Numbered from the stretch's first letter, positions 26,132 through 38,839 are shown. The stretch is 64,000 nucleotides of DNA from JAHQVK01 sp036788295 (GCA_036788295.1 DAIQNR010000011.1:41251-105250), one strand, 5' to 3'. A program made the numbers and translations. The notes: generated by a model not told the origin, from the letters alone.

Positions 26132-27319
26132 TCAGGAGGCGGGGCTCGGCTCGATCCGCACCGCTCCGTCCTTCACCGCGATGGCGCCGCCGCCAAAGAG
26201 GACCCGGTGGAGGGGCCCGGCGAGCAGCTCGGCTCGCCACCCGCGAAGCTCGAGCGCCTGCGCGAGAGCCTCGGTCGTGGCCGGAGGGCTCGCGAGGGCC
26301 GCTCGCATCGGGCCGTCGAGCGACGGCAGCAGCCAGGGCGCGACCTCGGCCTCGGACAGACACCACTGGGCGAGCCACCGCCCGAGCCCCACGGCGGCCG
26401 ACCGCTCGCTCGCCGGCTCTTGGCCCTCCGGGGACGGCAGCGGCGCCTCGAGCCCGACCTGCACCGCGGCCAGCCACCGGGCCCCGTATTTTTCCAGGTT
26501 CGGCGCTGGGCGGCGCCGGGTCTCGCCAGACAGGTCCTCGGGGCGAGTGGGAGCGCGGCGGGCGAGGTCGAGCAGGGCGTCGTCCGACAAGATCCACCGG
26601 GGCGGCCGGTCGATGGAGAGGGCGATCCGCTCCCGCTCGGCCGCGACCTGCTCGAGCACCGCCCGGGCCCGGGTCCCGACCGGAGGCCGGCGACCCACCC
26701 GGTGGTGGGCGAGCATCGGGTCGGCGGGCAGAAACGTGTCCGGTTCGAGCAGCCGCGCGTGCTCTTCCTCGAGCCAGGCGGTGCGGCCCCGGGCGTCGAG
26801 CTGGGCCCGCAGCCGGTCGGCGAGCGGAAGCAGGTGGCGGACGTCGTCGAGCGCGTAGGCGACCTGCGCCGGCGGGAGCGGTCTTCGGCCCCAGTCCGCG
26901 AGGCTGTAGAGCTTCTCGACCGTCACCGACAGCTCCGCTTCGAGGAGCGCGGACAGCGCGATGGGTCCGCCCCTGCCCACGAAGGCGGCAGCGAGCTGGG
27001 TGTCGAACACTCGGGCGGGCAGGCCCCCGCACAGTCGAAGAAAGATTTCGAGGTCGTGCTCGAGGGCATGGCCGACCACGGTCTGGCCCCGCATCCGGAT
27101 GAGCTCGAGAAACCCCCCGATCGCGCCCCGGATCTCGGAGGCGAGCGGGTCCACGACGAACAGCTCGTCCCTGGTCGAGAACTGAAGGAGCATGACCTTG
27201 GGCCGGTAGCTCTGCTCGGCGTGAAACTCGGTGTCGTACCCGAGCTCCTTCACCCCGTCGAGCCGCGCGGCCAGGGTGATGAGCTCCGCGCGGGAAGTGA
27301 TCGGCGTCGGCTCGGCCAT
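26132..27319 (-). CDS. rnd: Ribonuclease D family exonuclease
   Basis: A 395-residue 3'-5' exoribonuclease of the DEDD family, involved in trimming tRNA and other stable RNA. Acidic catalytic residues appear in GYDTEFHAEQ (Exo I), VGHALEHDLEIF (Exo II) and YALDDVRHLLPL (Exo III). One HRDC-like helical region follows (LEQVAAERERIALSIDRPPRWILSDDALLDLARRAP), and the C-terminus is more diverged. The length matches RNase D. It is convergent with the FAD oxidoreductase gene and lies 44 bases downstream of the FliG-like gene on the same strand. Confidence 0.9.
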   Translation of the reverse strand: MAEPTPITSRAELITLAARLDGVKELGYDTEFHAEQSYRPKVMLLQFSTRDELFVVDPLASEIRGAIGGFLELIRMRGQTVVGHALEHDLEIFLRLCGGLPARVFDTQLAAAFVGRGGPIALSALLEAELSVTVEKLYSLADWGRRPLPPAQVAYALDDVRHLLPLADRLRAQLDARGRTAWLEEEHARLLEPDTFLPADPMLAHHRVGRRPPVGTRARAVLEQVAAERERIALSIDRPPRWILSDDALLDLARRAPTRPEDLSGETRRRPAPNLEKYGARWLAAVQVGLEAPLPSPEGQEPASERSAAVGLGRWLAQWCLSEAEVAPWLLPSLDGPMRAALASPPATTEALAQALELRGWRAELLAGPLHRVLFGGGAIAVKDGAVRIEPSPAS

Positions 27320-27363
27320 GGTGGCCGACCCTCGACCATGCCGCGCCCATCATCAAGCGCGGC

Positions 27364-28431
27364 TCACGCGTCCTCCGCCGCGCTCCAGTAGCAGAACTCG
27401 AACTTCAGGTACCGGGGGTTGACTTTGCCCCGCTCCGCGAGCCTTTCCACCCGGTGGAGGACCTGGTCCTGAAGCCGCTGCAGGCGGGCTTGGTCCACGT
27501 CCGCCCGCTCCCCGAGGCGAAAGACGTAGCTCTTCAGCAGCTGGCCGTGGCTTCGGGGGATGCGCTGGGCGAGCTGCTGCACGAAGCTCGGCCGCTCGAG
27601 CCGGACCGCCTCGGCCAGGCGGAACAGACCGGCCTTTTGAAACAGCTCCCGCTGAAACCGCTCCTTCGCCTCTTGGCCGCCCCCGTCGAGGCGGGTGCCG
27701 GAGAGCACCCGCTGCAAGAACTCGTTGGCCTCGGTCTGCTCCATCGCGTCCTCCTCGGACGTCTCCTTCACCGCAGCCAGCAGCTCCTCGCCCGCCCGCG
27801 GCCCGAGCCCGGTGCACAGCTCGGCGAGCTTTCTCTTGCCGATCGTCCAAAACGCGGCCGCGAGCTGCTCGACCCCGAGCGCGCGAACCAACTGGATGAG
27901 GTCGCGGGCCTCGAGCAGCGTGATGTCCTTGAAATAGAATCTCGACGGGGCCCCCGGCGGCGCCGACATGGGCACGAACTTGCTCTCGAACCGCTGCCGG
28001 ACGATCCGCATCATCTCGAGCCGGGTGTCCTGCAGCTCCTCCTTGCCGGGGACATGAACCCGGACTTCGCTCGGGAGCTGGGCGAGGATCCGGCTGCGCG
28101 CCCCGGCGGACAGCTGGGCCAAGATGATGCCGATCGTCCGCGGCTGCTCTCCTTGGATGCCGGCGAGCAGCCAGGTCGGGTCCACCGCTTCGAGCCCGGC
28201 GAGCCCGGCGAACTGCACCTGCCGGCGGATCTCGCGGGCCACGACGGCCGCCCGCCGCTCCCCGTCCAGCTCGAGCAAAGCATCGGCTTTCTCTCGAAGG
28301 GTGTAGAGGTCGTCGTCGGGCAAAAAATCGAGCAGGTGCAGGTCGTCCTTCCCGCCGTGGGTGAAGATGGTCGCGAGCAGCATCGTGAGCCGAGGAGACA
28401 GGGGGTAAAAGAGGTCCTGCACCAGCGCCAT
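27364..28431 (-). CDS. FliG-like protein
   Basis: A 355-residue protein that resembles the middle and C-terminal domains of the flagellar switch protein FliG. The segment GIQGEQPRTIGIILAQLSAG...ILAQLPSEVRVHV parallels the FliG pattern xEHPQTIAxILxxL...LPxxLRxxV, and FYFKDITLLEARDLIQLVRALG...LCTGLGPRAGEELL parallels the FliG_C FxFEDLxxLDDRxIQxLLREV...MSxRAAExL. A further 100 residues at the C-terminus are unlike FliG. No other flagellar or injectisome gene is in the window. A stator-associated or motility role would be speculation. ATG at 28431; an ORF upstream of it is not coding-like. Confidence 0.65.
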   Translation of the reverse strand: MALVQDLFYPLSPRLTMLLATIFTHGGKDDLHLLDFLPDDDLYTLREKADALLELDGERRAAVVAREIRRQVQFAGLAGLEAVDPTWLLAGIQGEQPRTIGIILAQLSAGARSRILAQLPSEVRVHVPGKEELQDTRLEMMRIVRQRFESKFVPMSAPPGAPSRFYFKDITLLEARDLIQLVRALGVEQLAAAFWTIGKRKLAELCTGLGPRAGEELLAAVKETSEEDAMEQTEANEFLQRVLSGTRLDGGGQEAKERFQRELFQKAGLFRLAEAVRLERPSFVQQLAQRIPRSHGQLLKSYVFRLGERADVDQARLQRLQDQVLHRVERLAERGKVNPRYLKFEFCYWSAAEDA

Positions 28432-28560
28432 GCCGCCCGAGTGTAGCCGAGACGCGGGGCGGTGGCGCTCCCTCGGTCCAACCCCCGCCGAGAGGGAAGG
28501 GTACGGCGGACCTCGCCCCAGCTTGACCGGGCCGCGCGACCGGGGGCAGCGCCGGAGCGA

Positions 28561-29358
28561 ATGGCGACGAACTGGCGGCGAATCGAGATCTCCGTGGCTC
28601 CCGAGGCGAAGGCGGCGCTCGAGCTCCATCTGCTCGAGGCCGGGCTCCCCGGATGGGAAGAGCAGGACCGCCGGTTCGTGGTGTGGCTCCTCCCCGAGGA
28701 TGCACCCCGGATTGCGGCCCTCGCGAACCTGATTCCCGGGTGCGAGGTCCTGGCCGAGACCGAGCTCGTCGATGAGGCGTGGACCCGGTCGTGGCCGCCG
28801 GTGCGGGTGGGGCCGTTCGTGCTCAGCACCGTGGGCGGGCCCGAGCCCGAGCTCGCGGCGGGCGAGACTTTGGTTCGGCTCGTCCCTGCGCTGGCGTTCG
28901 GCGGCGGCGAGCACCCGACCACCCGGCTGTGCCTCGGGCGGCTCGCAAAGATGGAGCTCTCGTTCGACACCCGGGTGCTCGACGTCGGCTCGGGCAGCGG
29001 GGTGCTGTCGGTGGCGGCGGCGGCCCGGTTCTCGGCGGTGGTGGACGCGGTCGACGTGGACCCGACCGCGCAGTCGGCGACCGCTAGGGCGGCAGCGGCG
29101 ACCGGGGTCGCGGTGGCGGTGCTCGGCGCGGAGGTCCCCCCGGGCCGCTACGACCTGGTCCTCGCGAACCTCCTGAACCCGATCCTCATCGAGCTCGCCC
29201 CTCGCTTGTCGGCCGCGACCGATCGACTCCTCCTGTCGGGGATGCGCGCCGGCACCGAAGCGGAGGTGACGGCGGCCTTCCCCGGATTCTCGATCTCGGC
29301 CCGCGACGAGGAAGCAGGCTGGGTCGCGCTCGTCCTCGAGCGCACCGGCTCGATGTAG
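28561..29358 (+). CDS. prmA: Ribosomal protein L11 methyltransferase
   Basis: A 265-residue class I methyltransferase that trimethylates ribosomal protein L11. The PrmA-specific substrate loop AFGGGEHPTTRLCL, the SAM-binding motif VLDVGSGSGVLSVAAA, the acidic VDAVDVDPTA and the catalytic-site NLLNPILIELAP (usually NxL/NxxA) are all seen. The N-terminal region WRRIEISVAPEAKAALELHLLEAGLPGWEE is the L11-recognition domain. The ATG at 28561 fits the domain start. Divergent from the FliG-like gene. Confidence 0.92.
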   Translation: MATNWRRIEISVAPEAKAALELHLLEAGLPGWEEQDRRFVVWLLPEDAPRIAALANLIPGCEVLAETELVDEAWTRSWPPVRVGPFVLSTVGGPEPELAAGETLVRLVPALAFGGGEHPTTRLCLGRLAKMELSFDTRVLDVGSGSGVLSVAAAARFSAVVDAVDVDPTAQSATARAAAATGVAVAVLGAEVPPGRYDLVLANLLNPILIELAPRLSAATDRLLLSGMRAGTEAEVTAAFPGFSISARDEEAGWVALVLERTGSM

Positions 29359-29393
29359 GAGATTCGAAGCACCGGGCTTCGCTCCATCCCCTC

Positions 29394-29433
29394 CGTTCGG
29401 TCGTTCGGTCGTTCGGTCGTTCGGTCGTTCGGT
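29394..29433 (+). repeat. Five tandem copies of an 8-bp unit
   Basis: CGTTCGGT is repeated five times without error, between the prmA stop and the start of the serine protease gene. The array is uninterrupted and its unit length is not a multiple of three. It could change in copy number by slippage and so alter the spacing of a promoter or leader for the downstream gene. Confidence 0.9.
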
Positions 29434-29508
29434 GGCGGCGAAAGCATCGGTTTTGTCCCAACTCGGCCCGGCGCTGGGGGCGGCATGAGCGTTGCTATTC
29501 GCCACCGC

Positions 29509-30663
29509 ATGAACCATCGAACTCTCCTGTTCCCTCTTGCGCTTTGCGCCTGCGCCGGGGCCCAGCGCCCGGTGGTGGCCGAAAGATGCCAAAACCGGCT
29601 CGAGCCGGCGAAGCTGCAGGCGAAGAGCCGAGCCGCGGTCGTCCGCGTCGAGCAAGCAGGCGCCAGCGGCACCGGGTTCATGCTCCGGGCGAGCCCGCGC
29701 CACCTGTACGCCGTGACCAACCTCCACGTCGTCGAGGAGGGCGGTCGTCCGGTCGTGCATTTCGACCATGGTCTGCGGGTGGAGGCGGCGGTCGTCGCCG
29801 CGGACCTCGAGCATGACCTCGCCCTGCTCGAGGTCCCGGCGAGCCTCGAAGTGCCCTCGCTTTCGCTCAACCAGCGCCTCCCCGAGCTTGGGCAAGACGT
29901 GCTCGTGCTTGGATTTCCCGGGGTCCGCGGCTCGGACTTCACCCTGACCACCGAGATGGGGGCCATCACCGCGATCGACCGAAAGATGGGCGAGCGCCGA
30001 TACATTCAGACCAACGCCAACATCAACCCCGGCAACAGCGGCGGCCCCGCCCTCGACGCCTGCGGCCGCGTCGTCGGGGTGGTGGTGGCGATGGTGACGA
30101 CCACCGACCGCACCAACTTGCTCGTACCCGTCCCGGAGCTCACCCGGCTCGTCAGCGGCCACCTCGCCGACCGGCGCCCAACCGAGGCTCGGGTGCGGGG
30201 CACGATCGCCGACTTCTTCTCGAAGCTCTCGTTCGGGGAGGGCCGGGAAGCGGCGCTACATCTATCCCGAGGCTTCTTGGACCAGCAGGTGGGTCACTAT
30301 CTCGCGGCCAGGGTGCAGTCGAGCGCCCGGAAGCTGCAGCTCGCCGAACGGCTCCACCCCGGAGCCTCGGCCGAGGCCAAAGCCAAACTCATCGGCGAGG
30401 AGGACCTCCTTGTGGTGCGGGTGGTCACCGCCATCCGGGACCAAGCGCTGAAGCCTCTGGAGGGCCTCCGCATGACGTTCCCTCTGTACGCCCGAGACCA
30501 TCTCGGGCCGGTGGACGGAGCCCGCATCGAGGAGATCAAGGCAAACGGGGATGTCGCCCGGGCCCGGCTCGAGGTCCGGGGCCCGCGGGGGCGGCGCACC
30601 GTGCTCGTCGAGCTCGAAAAGGAGTGGGGGCGATGGAGCATCGGCGCCATCTCTTCCCGCTGA
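29509..30663 (+). CDS. Trypsin-like serine protease, putative lipoprotein
   Basis: A 384-residue S1C-type (HtrA/Deg-like) protease without an evident PDZ domain. The catalytic triad is His in AVTNLHVVEE, Asp in LEHDLALLEV and Ser in NINPGNSGGPALD. The ATG at 29509 gives MNHRTLLFPLALCACAG, a short signal with a lipobox ending in Cys13 or Cys15; a start at 29485 is also open. The last 170 residues are a separate helical/beta region with no recognised motif. Expected in the periplasm or on the envelope. The SEL1-repeat lipoprotein gene follows 29 bases later. Confidence 0.9.
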   Translation: MNHRTLLFPLALCACAGAQRPVVAERCQNRLEPAKLQAKSRAAVVRVEQAGASGTGFMLRASPRHLYAVTNLHVVEEGGRPVVHFDHGLRVEAAVVAADLEHDLALLEVPASLEVPSLSLNQRLPELGQDVLVLGFPGVRGSDFTLTTEMGAITAIDRKMGERRYIQTNANINPGNSGGPALDACGRVVGVVVAMVTTTDRTNLLVPVPELTRLVSGHLADRRPTEARVRGTIADFFSKLSFGEGREAALHLSRGFLDQQVGHYLAARVQSSARKLQLAERLHPGASAEAKAKLIGEEDLLVVRVVTAIRDQALKPLEGLRMTFPLYARDHLGPVDGARIEEIKANGDVARARLEVRGPRGRRTVLVELEKEWGRWSIGAISSR

Positions 30664-30692
30664 CTCTTGCCCTGGATTTCGGAGGACCGACC

Positions 30693-32192
30693 ATGAACCG
30701 CCCCCTCTTGCTGCTACTCTTCTTGGTTTCCGCCTGCGGCGCGAAGGCCCATCACTGGGCGCCGACCCCGGCGCTTCCCTCAGCCCCGCTCCTGGCCGAG
30801 GCTCCGGTCGAAGAACATCCCCCCGAGGTGCTCGACGAGGCCGCCGTGATCGAGCTCGTCCGGGCGAAAAGGCTCGACGAGGCGCTCGCCGAGTCGGTGC
30901 GGGCCTGCGAGGCCGACCCAGGGCCGGGCTGCATGCTGCTCGGCGACGCCTTTGGGGCCGGGATCGCCGGGCCCGGCCGAGACCGAGAGGCGGCGATGAT
31001 GTACGAGCGGTCCTGCAAAGCCCGCCATGTCCCCGGCTGCAGAAGGTTCGCCGAGTCCCTGAGGGACGGCAAAGGAACGAAGAAGGATGCGCCGAGGGCG
31101 CTCGAGATCCTGGTCGCTGCGTGCGATGCGAACGACGCGTCGGCGTGCGGCTCGGCCGGTCTGATGCTTCGGTTCGGCCAGGGGGTCCCAAAGGACGTCG
31201 CCCGAGGGTTCGAACTCGGGGTGGCCGGCTGCGTCGGGGGTGATTTTCACAGCTGCTCGAACCTCGGTCACGCCTTTCGGACCGGGGACGGCGTCGCCGT
31301 GGACGTCGAGAAGGCAAGAGAGCTGTACGGGATCGCGTGCTCGAACCGAGTGGGGATCGGCTGCCACAACCTCGCGTATCTCGTCGGGGAGGGGATCGGT
31401 CTGCCCAAGGATCCGGCGCGGGCGGCCCTGCTCCGCCAAAGGGCCTGCGAGCTGGGTTACGCCAAGGCCTGCGAGCTCATCGCCGAAGAGGCCCGAGGGC
31501 ACCAGAACCCAGAGTCGGCTCGGCGCCCGTGCGAGGATGCCCCCAGCTGCGAAAAGCTCGGAAGTCTTCTCGAAGGGGAGCAGGCGGCGTCGGTTTACGA
31601 CCGGGCCTGCGTGCTCGGCCTCGCTCGGGCCTGCGCTGCGCTCGCCGCCGGCCGGCTGCCGCTCGGCCGGTTCCCGGGGTCGTTCTCCGAAGCGAGGGGG
31701 GCGGCGGAGCGAGCGTTTGCGCTCGACCCGGGCCAGGTCCTGATTTTGGCCCACGTGCTCACCGACGACGGGGCGAGCCTCGCCGAGACCCGGCGCGGGC
31801 TTTCGCTCTACACCGAGCGCTGCGTGCCCGGGGGACCGATGGACCCGTGCAACGGGGCGGCTTGGACGCTGGCGACGAGCCCCCACTCGGCGGTCCGCAA
31901 CGGGAAAAAGGCGGTGCACTTCGCAAAGCGCGCCTACGGCGCGGCAAGAACCAGAGCGGAGAAGGCGGCGGCGCTCGACACGCTGGCCGCCGCCCAAGCC
32001 GCCGCCGGGAAAGTCACGGAGGCAGCTCGGTTGGCAAAAAAAGCGGTGGCCGAGCTGAGGCGCCTCGCCCCGGGCGATGCCTGGGCCAGCTCCGTACTCG
32101 AAGAGGCGACCCGCAGGCTTCACATGTATCGCCGAGGGGCCGCGTTCTTCCGCCGGCCTCTTGCGCAGAATGAGGCCCTCGCGAAGCGCTGA
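30693..32192 (+). CDS. SEL1-repeat lipoprotein
   Basis: A 499-residue lipoprotein starting MNRPLLLLLFLVSACG (lipobox Cys15), with a good GGAGGA six bases before the ATG. The mature part carries a series of SEL1-like/TPR-like repeats, each with paired cysteines, for example AMMYERSCKARHVPGCRRFAESL, ACGSAGLMLRFGQGVPKD and LYGIACSNRVGIGCHNLAYLVGEG. The cysteines two helices apart suggest disulfide-braced repeats suited to the periplasm. The last 130 residues look like ordinary TPR helices (AWTLATSPHSAVRNGKKAV). Such proteins usually scaffold complexes; partner unknown. Confidence 0.88.
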   Translation: MNRPLLLLLFLVSACGAKAHHWAPTPALPSAPLLAEAPVEEHPPEVLDEAAVIELVRAKRLDEALAESVRACEADPGPGCMLLGDAFGAGIAGPGRDREAAMMYERSCKARHVPGCRRFAESLRDGKGTKKDAPRALEILVAACDANDASACGSAGLMLRFGQGVPKDVARGFELGVAGCVGGDFHSCSNLGHAFRTGDGVAVDVEKARELYGIACSNRVGIGCHNLAYLVGEGIGLPKDPARAALLRQRACELGYAKACELIAEEARGHQNPESARRPCEDAPSCEKLGSLLEGEQAASVYDRACVLGLARACAALAAGRLPLGRFPGSFSEARGAAERAFALDPGQVLILAHVLTDDGASLAETRRGLSLYTERCVPGGPMDPCNGAAWTLATSPHSAVRNGKKAVHFAKRAYGAARTRAEKAAALDTLAAAQAAAGKVTEAARLAKKAVAELRRLAPGDAWASSVLEEATRRLHMYRRGAAFFRRPLAQNEALAKR

Positions 32193-32198
32193 CTGCGG

Positions 32199-35873
<3,675 letters not shown>

Positions 35874-36034
35874 CGGAGCACAGTACCCAAGCGCACGGAC
35901 CCCGGCCCAGCCCCTAACCGGAGGAGGAGAGAGGGGTCACGGCCCGAAGGATGGCGGCGCTTCGTTTGCGGAAGCGGACAGTCGTCCGTTTTCCCGATTT
36001 GTGATCGGCGCCGAGACGCGGTATCCCTTTTTCG

Positions 36035-36892
36035 GTGTGCCGGCTGTTCGGCTTCCGAAGCATCCTCCCGAGCGTCGTGCATCGCTCGCTGCTGAGCACC
36101 GACAACGCGCTCGCCGCCCAGAGCCGTCGCCACCCGGACGGATGGGGGGTCGCGTTCTACGTGGACGGGTTTCCCCAGGTCATCAAGCGGGCCGAGGCTG
36201 CCCACGACGACCACCTGTTCTCCCGGGTTGGGGGCGCCGTGGCTTCGGAGACGGTGGTGGCCCACATCCGAAAGGCGACCGTGGGGCCCCGCACCCTGCT
36301 GAACTCCCATCCGTTTCAGCACGGGCGCTGGGTCTTCGCCCACAACGGCGAAGTCCCCGTCTTCGCGCGGGTTCGGGAGCCCATCCTCGAGCGCATCTCG
36401 CCTTGCCTGCGGCCGTGGGTGCTCGGCGAGACCGACAGCGAGCTCGTGTTCCTCCTGTTTCTCACCGCGCTGAGGGGGGCGGCCCGGCCGGGCATCAACG
36501 CCGTGGTGGAGGCGCTGCACCGGGTCGAGCAGCAGCTGCTCGAGGTGCTCGACGGGCTCGCCGACCCCGCCGATTTGCTCCTCAACCTCATCGTGACCGA
36601 CGGCAGCCGGCTCGTGGCCACCCGCCGAGGCAAGGAGCTGTGGTGGTCCACCCACAAGAGCAGGTGCCCGGATCGTGACGCCTGTCCTCGTCTCGCCCCC
36701 GTGTGCGAGGCGCCGAGCGCGAACGGTCCGGTCCACCACCTGCTCGTGGCCAGCGAGCCGCTGGGCGGTCCGAACGTGTGGCAGGAGGTGCCGGAAGGTG
36801 GCTTCGTCGGGGTCGATGAGTCGATGCGGCTCTCGCTGGGGACGCTCGCTCCCGTCGAGCTCCGCCCGATGTCGGCGCTTCGGGTGGTTTGA
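36035..36892 (+). CDS. Class II glutamine amidotransferase (YafJ/EgtC-like)
   Basis: A 285-residue N-terminal-nucleophile amidotransferase. The sequence begins MCRLFGF, so Cys2 becomes the nucleophile after methionine removal; HPDGWGVAFY, SETVVAHIRKATVG, NSHPFQHGRWVFAHNGEV and TDSELVFLLFL complete the glutaminase domain. No synthase domain is attached. Family members include EgtC of ergothioneine synthesis and YafJ of unknown role; no ergothioneine gene is adjacent. GTG start. The interrupted methyltransferase gene begins 15 bases later on the same strand. Confidence 0.9.
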   Translation: MCRLFGFRSILPSVVHRSLLSTDNALAAQSRRHPDGWGVAFYVDGFPQVIKRAEAAHDDHLFSRVGGAVASETVVAHIRKATVGPRTLLNSHPFQHGRWVFAHNGEVPVFARVREPILERISPCLRPWVLGETDSELVFLLFLTALRGAARPGINAVVEALHRVEQQLLEVLDGLADPADLLLNLIVTDGSRLVATRRGKELWWSTHKSRCPDRDACPRLAPVCEAPSANGPVHHLLVASEPLGGPNVWQEVPEGGFVGVDESMRLSLGTLAPVELRPMSALRVV

Positions 36893-36907
36893 GACCAGGG
36901 CGCCGCG

Positions 36908-37492
36908 GTGAAGCGGGGGACCATCGACCGGCAGCTCGGGATCGAGACCGCGCGGAAGGTCCGCATCGAGCACCCCGGTCCGCTCGGGCGATGGGCCCGC
37001 GACTACGAGCCGACCCCGCCCGACATCTTCGAGGCGATGATGTCCGCGGTGCCGCTGCCGGAGCCGCCGACGACCTTCGTGGACCTCGGGGCCGGCAAGG
37101 GCCGGGTGCTGTGCCTCGCCGCCGGCCGCCCGTTTCGCGCCGTTTTCGGCTGAGAGTTGTCGGCGGCGCTCGCGCAGGTGGCGCGCGACAACTTGGCCCG
37201 GCTCGATCCGGGCTTCGTTCGGGCGGGGCAGACCGCGTGCTTCGCGGGCGACGCCGGTGCGTTCTCTCCGCCCCCGGGGCCCAAGGTGGTGTTCCTCTAC
37301 AACCCGTTTGGACCCCCGGTGCTCCGCCGGGCCCTAGAGCAGCTCGAAGCCCAGCGGGAGCTCTCGCCGGAGCCGATGTGCCTGCTGTACTACGAGCCGG
37401 TGCACGCCCCAACGGTGGACGAGCGCCCATGGCTTTCGCGCCGCGCGGAGGCGAAGCACTGGCTGGTGTGGTGCAGCCCCGAGGTCCCGTAG
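36908..37492 (+). CDS. Class I methyltransferase with an in-frame UGA (candidate selenoprotein or pseudogene)
   Basis: From GTG at 36908 the frame encodes IDRQLGIETARKV, YEPTPPDIFEAMM and the SAM motif FVDLGAGKGRVLCLAA, reaches PFRAVFG, and meets TGA at 37151; it then continues in the same frame as ELSAALAQVARDNLARLDPGF to TAG at 37492. Relatives read G-V-E-x-S here, so the stop replaces one residue after the third beta strand, and both halves belong to one 194-residue enzyme. A strong hairpin starts three bases after the stop. Against Sec, the usual residue there is Val or Ile rather than Cys. A nonsense mutation or sequence error is at least as likely. The first half alone could not be a working enzyme. 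Confidence 0.55.
37156..37192 (+). promoter_or_regulatory. SECIS-like hairpin after the methyltransferase UGA
   Basis: Outer arms GTTGTCG (37156-37162) and CGACAAC (37186-37192) pair perfectly, an eight-base bulge lies on the 5' side, and an inner stem CGCGC/GCGCG encloses loop AGGTG at 37176-37180. The loop starts 22 bases after the UGA, within the SECIS range, and contains GGU. In such GC-rich coding DNA this may be coincidence. Confidence 0.3.
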
Positions 37493-37559
37493 GCCGCCGA
37501 GCGCGGCGAGGGGACGCTGGGGCGTCGATAAAGCCGGTGCGGTGCTCTACGCTCGCGCG

Positions 37560-38678
37560 GTGCGCAGCGACACCGTGAACTTTGGCGCCGGCCCCGCCGG
37601 TCTTCCCACCGCAGCGCTCGAGCGCGCCCACGCCGAGCTGCTCGACTACCAGGGCACGGGAGCCTCGATCATGGAGCTGTCCCACCGCGGGCGGCACTAC
37701 GACGAGGTCCACCATGAAGCGCTCACGCTCGTGCGCGAGCTGCTCGCCGTCCCGAAGACCCACGAGGTTCTCTTCATCCAGGGGGGAGCTTCGGGGATGT
37801 TCGGCCTCGTCCCCCTCAACTTCCTTCCCCCACGGCGGTCCTCGGAAGCTCCGCATCGGTCTGGGGGGAGATCCGCCGACTACGTCATGACTGGGGTCTG
37901 GTCGGACAAAGCCCTGTCGGAGGCGCAGCTGGTGGGCTCGGCGAGGCCGGCCGGCACCGGCGAGGTGGACGGCGCCTACCGCCGCATCCCGGAGGAGCTC
38001 GACCGGGATCCGGACGCCGCGTACCTTCACTTCACGTCGAACAACACGGTGGTGGGGACGCAGTTTCGGACCTTTCCCGAGCGGCTCGGCGTCCCGATCA
38101 TCGCTGACATGTCCTCGGACATCCTCTCCCGGCCGCTCGACTTCTCTCGGCTCGACCTCGTCTACGCCGGCGCCCAGAAGAACCTGGGCCCGAGCGGGGT
38201 CGTGCTCGTGGTGGCGAGCCGGGAGCTGCTCGACCGCGGAAGCAAAGAGATCCCCCAGATCTTTCAGCTCTCGGCCCACGCCGAGAAGGCCTCGCTCCTC
38301 CACACCCCGCCCACCTTCTCCATCTATCTCGTCCGCAACGTGCTCAGCTGGATTCGGGACGAGGGCGGGGTCTTGGCCATGAAGGAGAGGGCGGAGAAGA
38401 GAGCGGCGATGCTGTACGCGGCGATCGACGACAGCGGCGGATTCTACCGGTCCCCGGTGGACCGGGAGGCGCGATCCTTCATGAACGTGACCTTCCGGCT
38501 TCCCACCCCGGAGCTCGAGGCCGAGCTCCTCCGCCGGGCCGAGGCAGAGCGTTTCATGGGCCTTGCCGGCCACCGCTCGGTCGGCGGCCTGCGGGCCTCG
38601 CTGTACAACCCCGTCTCACTCGAAGGGGTAGAGCGCTTCACCGAGCTGATGAAGAGCTTTCTCTCCGAGCGGGGATGA
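37560..38678 (+). CDS. serC: Phosphoserine aminotransferase
   Basis: PLP enzyme of serine (and pyridoxine) synthesis that interconverts 3-phosphohydroxypyruvate and phosphoserine. About 372 residues with NFGAGPAGLPTAAL, SHRGRHYDEVH, FIQGGASGMFGLVPLNFL, the PLP lysine in VYAGAQKNLGPSGV and the C-terminal GLRASLYNPVSLEGVERF. A short basic insertion (PPRRSSEAPHRSGG) sits before ADYVMTG where relatives are shorter. GTG at 37560 is chosen; GTG at 37542 adds six residues. No other serine-pathway gene is nearby. Confidence 0.95.
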   Translation: MRSDTVNFGAGPAGLPTAALERAHAELLDYQGTGASIMELSHRGRHYDEVHHEALTLVRELLAVPKTHEVLFIQGGASGMFGLVPLNFLPPRRSSEAPHRSGGRSADYVMTGVWSDKALSEAQLVGSARPAGTGEVDGAYRRIPEELDRDPDAAYLHFTSNNTVVGTQFRTFPERLGVPIIADMSSDILSRPLDFSRLDLVYAGAQKNLGPSGVVLVVASRELLDRGSKEIPQIFQLSAHAEKASLLHTPPTFSIYLVRNVLSWIRDEGGVLAMKERAEKRAAMLYAAIDDSGGFYRSPVDREARSFMNVTFRLPTPELEAELLRRAEAERFMGLAGHRSVGGLRASLYNPVSLEGVERFTELMKSFLSERG

Positions 38679-38839
38679 TCGGCGGCGCCGGATGTCCGTC
38701 GGTCGTTCGTCGTGGGCTTCCAGGTTCGGGATCGACTCGGAGAACGGCAGGGATGCCCCTAGGGTCAGCTGGCCAGGGGGACAGCAGCCACCCCTCCGCA
38801 ATCCCGCGGGGGCCGGCGCTGTCCCAGAGAAGTCTGCCC

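Noticed and set aside
29394..29433. CRISPR array
   Set aside because: The 8-bp units are directly adjacent with no spacers and no cas genes are nearby.
37151..37153. UGA in the methyltransferase read as tryptophan by a changed genetic code
   Set aside because: UGA ends most genes here in normal places (hemL, metG, rpoN, ptsI and others), so it is not reassigned genome-wide.
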